This document shows positions 59,816-64,000 of a DNA stretch of 64,000 nucleotides, in pieces; positions within the stretch are counted from its first letter, which is position 1; each line of letters begins with the position of its first letter. The notes below the pieces were generated by a model, which was not told the DNA's origin, made no database searches, and was given only the letters and a program-made list of their open reading frames with translations. Source of the DNA: Gaertneriomyces semiglobifer (taxonomy: Eukaryota; Chytridiomycota; Chytridiomycetes; Spizellomycetales; Spizellomycetaceae); assembly GCA_025558075.1 (NCBI GenBank), contig JAHLKF010000029.1, forward strand, positions 62,001-126,000, read 5' to 3'. The translations under genes were made by a program, and so were the position numbers.

Positions 59816-60082
59816 TCACTCCCCGGACTCTTCAATAGCCTCTCCCTTCCTGGACTGTTCCATTTCACTTGATGTTGATGGTGCTAATGGTGAGGCAGGT
59901 AGATTGCGAATCCGGCGTCCATCGGGAATGCGAACGACGGAATGTCGCAGCGCAGAGACCGCTATTGAAGGACAGGATTCGATGAGAGCCAGTGCACGGT
60001 ACCAACAGGGCGGGCAAAAAGAGGTGATGTGATGAATGCTGCGTCCACACTGTAAGCATAATACTGTAGATCCAGATGACAT
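59816..60082 (-). CDS. Small zinc-ribbon protein, candidate (88 aa)
   Basis: A single exon of 88 residues from an ATG at 60082. Residues 8-27 form a putative zinc ribbon C-x2-C-x10-C-x2-C (LCLQCGRSIHH ... FCPPC), followed by WYRALALIESCPS. The last third is hydrophilic and acidic. It lies between the kelch gene (upstream, 168 nt) and the end of ATP synthase beta (convergent). No known family is recognised. The spaced Cys pairs make a real protein more likely than chance. Confidence 0.45.
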   Translation of the reverse strand: MSSGSTVLCLQCGRSIHHITSFCPPCWYRALALIESCPSIAVSALRHSVVRIPDGRRIRNLPASPLAPSTSSEMEQSRKGEAIEESGE

Positions 60083-60250
60083 TATGGTCGTAACAGGTAG
60101 CCTATTCGGAGCAACTCAGCCATGAGTGATCCAAAGACAAAAAAAAGATATTCCCACTCAAGAAAGGATATATCAATAATTATTTACATCAAGCACCAAA
60201 GCCTACGCTGATTTCTTTCTCCAAAAGCAGTTGCTCCAGTGTCCGGCCAA

Positions 60251-62254
60251 TCAAGCACGTCTATCTAAATACTCTGCACCGTTCGGTGGTTGCTGAGCAT
60301 CGGCTCGCGGAACGGGCGACACGATGGACATTTCATCGTCCGATTCATTACGGTACATATCGAGTCCTTCGCGTGCCCATGACTCGAATGCCTCGTCGTA
60401 CGCTCCCAACGTGTTGAGGGATGTGCGGGAAAGTCGTGGATTATTGCTTGTTGTGGTGAATGTACTATCTATAGTGGTGGGGGTTGGGGCAACGTGGAGG
60501 AGAGCTAACGGCGGTGGTCCTAGATGCGGTGAAGGCGACGTGTGCGTAATAATGGCAAGCGGCGGAGGTGCCGTGGGAGTGCAAGGGGAATCGTGCCGGT
60601 GCGAGAATGTAGAATGTTGTGGCGTTGTGACGGATGATGTCGTCACTTGGGTCTGTGAAGTGTTGGCGGTGGCCTGCCGCGATAAGCCCATTCTCAATCG
60701 GTTCTCCACGGCTTTAAGGAACAAGCCCGTCGGCCGTGTGATGGTTGCATTGGACGGGCCACTTGACATGCGTATGTGAGGCGACTGATGCCTGTGACGC
60801 ATTTGACGTGTGCGACGGACAACAACGGCGGCACCTACAACGGTGATCAAGCCTGCCGCACCGATACCCACTGCCATACCAATTTGGGAAGAGCTAAAGC
60901 CTCCACTGGGAGAGGACGCACCATCGCCCGGGGAGGCAGGGTCGTCCGCGTTTGGATCTTCATCGGGTGAAAGCGGGGGTCGTTGGGTGCGCCCCGAAGC
61001 CAAGCGATGCACGGACCCACGTGTCCAAACACCTTGGTTGAAAAAGGAGATGGTCGAATTCATTGGACTGTTTTGTCCTTGGCCGCCGTAAATTCCTATA
61101 ACACCATCAAAATCCGCAGTGACATGAAATGCACGCGGTTCTGGTGCTCGATCAAGTGGTTCGGCAAACCACTTCAGAGCTGGCAGCGTGTCCAGTTCGA
61201 GCCTCCAAAGATCACCAAGATAAAGCCCGTTTGTCGGATCCACGCCACCGAAAATGAATGCAGTTCTTGTATCATTGATGAGCTGCACTACTGATGCGCC
61301 TTGTCGAGGTCCGGGTTTGGTGTTATTTACATACGTTGGTAGCGACCACGCATGGCTCTTGGTGTCGAACAGCCGACACGGATTGTCCAGGTCGAATGAA
61401 TTCCCAAAGCAGACCACCATTGTGTTATTATACAGCATCGCATTGCCATCGATTACGGCAGGAGTATTCGTGCTAGGAAGTGGGATACTTGCCCACGTCC
61501 ACGTTTTGATGTCCAGAGCATGCACACGGTGAGGACTCATATCTGGTACCGGATTGCTTTCTTCGTCAATTATCTGTCCACTATACACGTATACAGAATC
61601 TGTATCGCGATCGTAGACTGCGACATGATGTGCACGTCGACGAGGATAACCACCCGGGGCGGCCTCGGAGGTCGTTATCGTCTGCCATCGCTTTGCCTTC
61701 GTGTCAATGACCACGGCCTCATTAGCCGGTACATAAGACAAAGGATATCCCTGCTGGCCGAACAACACCAAGATTTTGTCATCTCCTATGGCCACCGACG
61801 TGTGGCCAACTCTTCCCCATAAGGGACTGCGGTTGTCTGATCCGGTCCCTAACACATTCTGCGACTGGAGAAGCATGCTGGTACCGCTCGCGGTCTGAGA
61901 GGGAACATAACTCTTATTAAAAAACAGAGCTCCCCCCCAGACGCCAGACTCCGAGTTGTCCCCAAATTCTTCCCAATCGGGAATGCGGCCACCAAGACTC
62001 CAAACTCCGTCATTTCCAAGAATCACCCAGGTTTGATTGGCAAGCGCTGTGGCTGAGGGGCCCGCTGGAGCGGTGCTCGTGGGAGTAGGCGTGATGATTT
62101 GAGCCTCCACTTGAATGGACGAAGAAAGCGACAATGCAATTACGAGAATGGCGAGCACGAGTGAAGTCAAGGGAGGATATCCGGTAACTGGCATGCTCTT
62201 TTGTGGTCGCCGGGGAAAAGGGCTATGTACGCCCGCCCCAACGGGGTTACCCAT
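60251..62254 (-). CDS. Kelch-repeat single-pass membrane protein
   Basis: A single exon of 667 residues from the ATG at 62254. In-frame GTG codons lie upstream but are not starts. A signal-anchor-like stretch (SLVLAILVIALSLSSSIQVEAQ, residues about 32-53) is followed by an extracellular region of about 380 residues. Its kelch-like blades carry GNDGVWSLGG, ILVLFGQQGYPL, YDRDTDSVYVYSGQ, TMVVCFGN, RTAFIFGGVDPTNGLYLGDLWRLEL and VIGIYGGQGQN. Then come a Pro/Ser stalk, one membrane span (IGMAVGIGAAGLITVVGAAVVV) and a basic RRTRQMRHRH stop-transfer. The cytoplasmic tail is Ser/Pro rich. Membrane kelch proteins of this layout are common in early-diverging fungi; their ligands are unknown. It is divergent from the chitin synthase. 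Confidence 0.88.
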   Translation of the reverse strand: MGNPVGAGVHSPFPRRPQKSMPVTGYPPLTSLVLAILVIALSLSSSIQVEAQIITPTPTSTAPAGPSATALANQTWVILGNDGVWSLGGRIPDWEEFGDNSESGVWGGALFFNKSYVPSQTASGTSMLLQSQNVLGTGSDNRSPLWGRVGHTSVAIGDDKILVLFGQQGYPLSYVPANEAVVIDTKAKRWQTITTSEAAPGGYPRRRAHHVAVYDRDTDSVYVYSGQIIDEESNPVPDMSPHRVHALDIKTWTWASIPLPSTNTPAVIDGNAMLYNNTMVVCFGNSFDLDNPCRLFDTKSHAWSLPTYVNNTKPGPRQGASVVQLINDTRTAFIFGGVDPTNGLYLGDLWRLELDTLPALKWFAEPLDRAPEPRAFHVTADFDGVIGIYGGQGQNSPMNSTISFFNQGVWTRGSVHRLASGRTQRPPLSPDEDPNADDPASPGDGASSPSGGFSSSQIGMAVGIGAAGLITVVGAAVVVRRTRQMRHRHQSPHIRMSSGPSNATITRPTGLFLKAVENRLRMGLSRQATANTSQTQVTTSSVTTPQHSTFSHRHDSPCTPTAPPPLAIITHTSPSPHLGPPPLALLHVAPTPTTIDSTFTTTSNNPRLSRTSLNTLGAYDEAFESWAREGLDMYRNESDDEMSIVSPVPRADAQQPPNGAEYLDRRA

Positions 62255-63348
62255 TTTCACTGTACACGCTATCGAAAGGCGTCAATTGGCTTGAATGCCA
62301 CGCGGGCAGCAGTCTCGAGTCGACTGGAAGAGCTTTGCCAGCACAATCGGTGTAATTTTTGATGCACCATGCACTAAAATGCTCCTGTGTCGGAAAAGAT
62401 GGTAATTCCGACGATCGGCGTAACTGTGGTGGTGGTGTGAACGAGGTGCTGGGATGCACACGCAAACAGTCTCCAGCGGTGTTAAATCGCTAGGTGTCAG
62501 CTGGTGATATTGCTGAGCGTCCAGGAGTCATCTACTTGTCTAGTGTCGGTCCCGTTTTCGGTATCTCGTTACCGTCAGTCTCTCCGTCGTTCACAGCTGC
62601 CGGTCGTTGAACGTCGGCGGTAAAGTATTGTGACCTCTCGATGTCAATATGAGGCCCTGTTTCTTGCGTTTATACAAATAGCTATCAATAAGCAACCACG
62701 CCACGTCTGATTACGTTATTCAAACCCTAACCCTGTTGTCCTTCTTGAAACGAGGTTCCCGTTCCCCAGGGCAAGTTAAAATTTTCAAACTTGTGGAGCC
62801 GCTGCGCGTTTCACTTTTTGCCCCTCGTTTTTCTTGACTTGGACTGTTAACTGTTATCACTGCAGTCAAGTGACCCTATCATCCACCGGCGACCTGACTT
62901 TGACTTGCTCATAGCGCCAGAGGCATACCAAGTCACTTGCCCTTGCGGTTGAGTGTTGCGGAGGTCACCCGTCGCAGACAAACTCGACAGGCAAGATGAC
63001 GGCGAGTATAATAGATCTATACTAGAGCAGGTTTCCCCCCGGCTTGCAGGTTAGGTTCTCCATTTCACAGGACACCACCCATCTTCTCGCTGGTCGAGAG
63101 GTTTGTAGAGGCAGGCAGGGAGGATTACAGAGAGAGAGAAGAGAGGGCGCCAGTTGTGAGACGGGACGGGAGGAGGATTTCCACGGTGTTCAACGCTGTG
63201 CTCGCTCGCCACTTGCTAACTTTGCGAACGTTGGAGCCGCCCACTTCGCCACTTGTGTCCTACTCATAGAAAATCCGTTATTAGTATATAGTTGGGAGGT
63301 GCCTTCATACATTTGGGAGGGGGAAACGGCACGGATCCTCGCTTCGTC
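62255..63348. other. Divergent promoter region (kelch / chitin synthase)
   Basis: 1.09 kb. It contains a two-unit (CCCTAA)-like stretch near 62727, too short for a telomeric tract. A G/A-rich run (about 63108-63180) precedes the chitin synthase start. No further gene is seen. Confidence 0.45.
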
Positions 63349-64000
63349 ATGTCCTACAACAACCCAGGCCAACAGCGCTACGGAGCTCCTTCACCTCAAA
63401 TGAGCCAACCGTCAGGACAAGGCCCACCGATACGTTCTCAGTCGCAACGGAGTGGACAGCAACAACAACAGCAGCAACAACAGCGCGCGATGCCTCAACC
63501 GCAGCGCTCTTATACTCAGAATACGGTCGGTTCCGACTACTCTGCTTCTTCGTACGGATCCAGCGTTCCTCCGCCTCCGTCATCGAATGGATACTTCCCG
63601 CAACAACAACGAGGGGCTGGCGGTTACTCGCCAGTCACACGCGCACCGACTCGGGAAGATCTTAGGTATATGCCTCCAAGTCCAGGGCATCCACTGACTC
63701 CACCCCCTCAGGCGGTGATCGACATGCCAATCCCTGGTGAGTCAAATACCGTGCTGGTATTCTACGCGCTATCACAGTCTAATGGTATTTGATATAGGTG
63801 CGCCTGGCGGGTTTCTTGCTCAAAATGGATTCGCACCTGCAGCGCAACGCAAGCGTACCGTGCGCAAGATCCCCCTCACTCCACAAGGCAATCTGGTCAT
63901 CGATATTCCCGTGCCCGACCGCGTTCTTCAGTCCGGCAAGTATCGCGATAGCGAAGAGTTTACCCACATGCGTTACACTGCTGTCACTTGTGGGGCCGAT
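63349..64000 (+). CDS. Chitin synthase, N-terminal part (partial, runs off the window)
   Basis: Two exons are visible (63349-63736, 63798-64000+). The N-terminus is Gln/Ser/Pro-rich and disordered, with a run of nine Gln encoded mostly by CAA/CAG. Exon 2 carries RKRTVRKIPLTPQGNLVIDI followed by PVPDRVLQ and EEFTHMRYTAVTCGAD. This is the conserved N-terminal block of class I-III fungal chitin synthases (NLV.D.PVP..LL...... EF..MRYTA.TC.P.DF). The enzyme polymerises UDP-GlcNAc to chitin at the plasma membrane. The catalytic and membrane parts lie beyond the window. The start is the first ATG in the open frame. Confidence 0.92.

Noticed and set aside
62722..62740. Telomere-like CCCTAA units
   Set aside because: Only two units, internal to a promoter region. 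Too short to be a telomeric or integration scar.

Overview
This window is nuclear DNA of a fungus. The evidence is the N-terminal part of a chitin synthase at the right edge, many short introns (about 50-75 nt, GT...AG), long hydrophilic proteins and about one gene per 2.3 kb on both strands. A gene similar to the flagellar/ciliary RIIa-domain protein RIIAD1 and a large secreted S41-type peptidase suggest a zoosporic fungus of the chytrid type. That placement is an inference from gene content. No rRNA, tRNA, CRISPR array or transposon was recognised, but a tRNA could have been missed by eye.

Layout, left to right. 0-5 kb: a transcriptional CDK (CDK9/BUR1-like) with an RS-rich tail, then a mitochondrial short/branched-chain acyl-CoA dehydrogenase on the minus strand. 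5-8.3 kb: a sparse stretch holding two genes broken into small exons, a RIIAD1-like protein and a 219-residue protein with two RanBP2-type zinc fingers, a WWE domain and a RING-H2. 8.6-19 kb: a 14-TM MFS transporter, a two-domain alpha/beta-barrel protein, a secreted S41 peptidase, and a fusion of a CDP-glycerol-transferase-like domain to an endonuclease/exonuclease/phosphatase domain. 20-27 kb: a 2339-residue WSC-type membrane sensor with a very long cytoplasmic tail. 27-34 kb: a mitochondrial LEA-like protein, an SDR, and a vasculin-like protein. 34-38.5 kb: a 12-exon REXO1-like exonuclease and a PASK-like kinase. 38.5-41 kb: gene-poor, with a G23 tract. 41-52.5 kb: an F-box-like protein, MCM2, a tetraspan membrane protein, FGAM synthase and a small three-exon unknown gene. 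53-64 kb: a TKL kinase with a C1-like finger, a SET-MYND protein, mitochondrial ATP synthase beta, a small zinc-ribbon protein, a kelch-repeat membrane protein, and the start of a chitin synthase.

The genes form no operon or cluster. They cover housekeeping (MCM2, FGAM synthase, ATP synthase beta), mitochondrial metabolism and stress protection, cell-wall building and sensing (chitin synthase, WSC sensor), and signalling or ubiquitin pathways. Several neighbours are divergent and may share promoters: transporter/barrel protein, LEA/SDR, tetraspan/FGAM synthase, kelch/chitin synthase. The spliced models were built by hand from canonical splice sites with frame checks. The most novel items are the zinc-finger/WWE/RING protein at 7.4-8.2 kb and the transferase/phosphodiesterase fusion at 16.2-18.8 kb.
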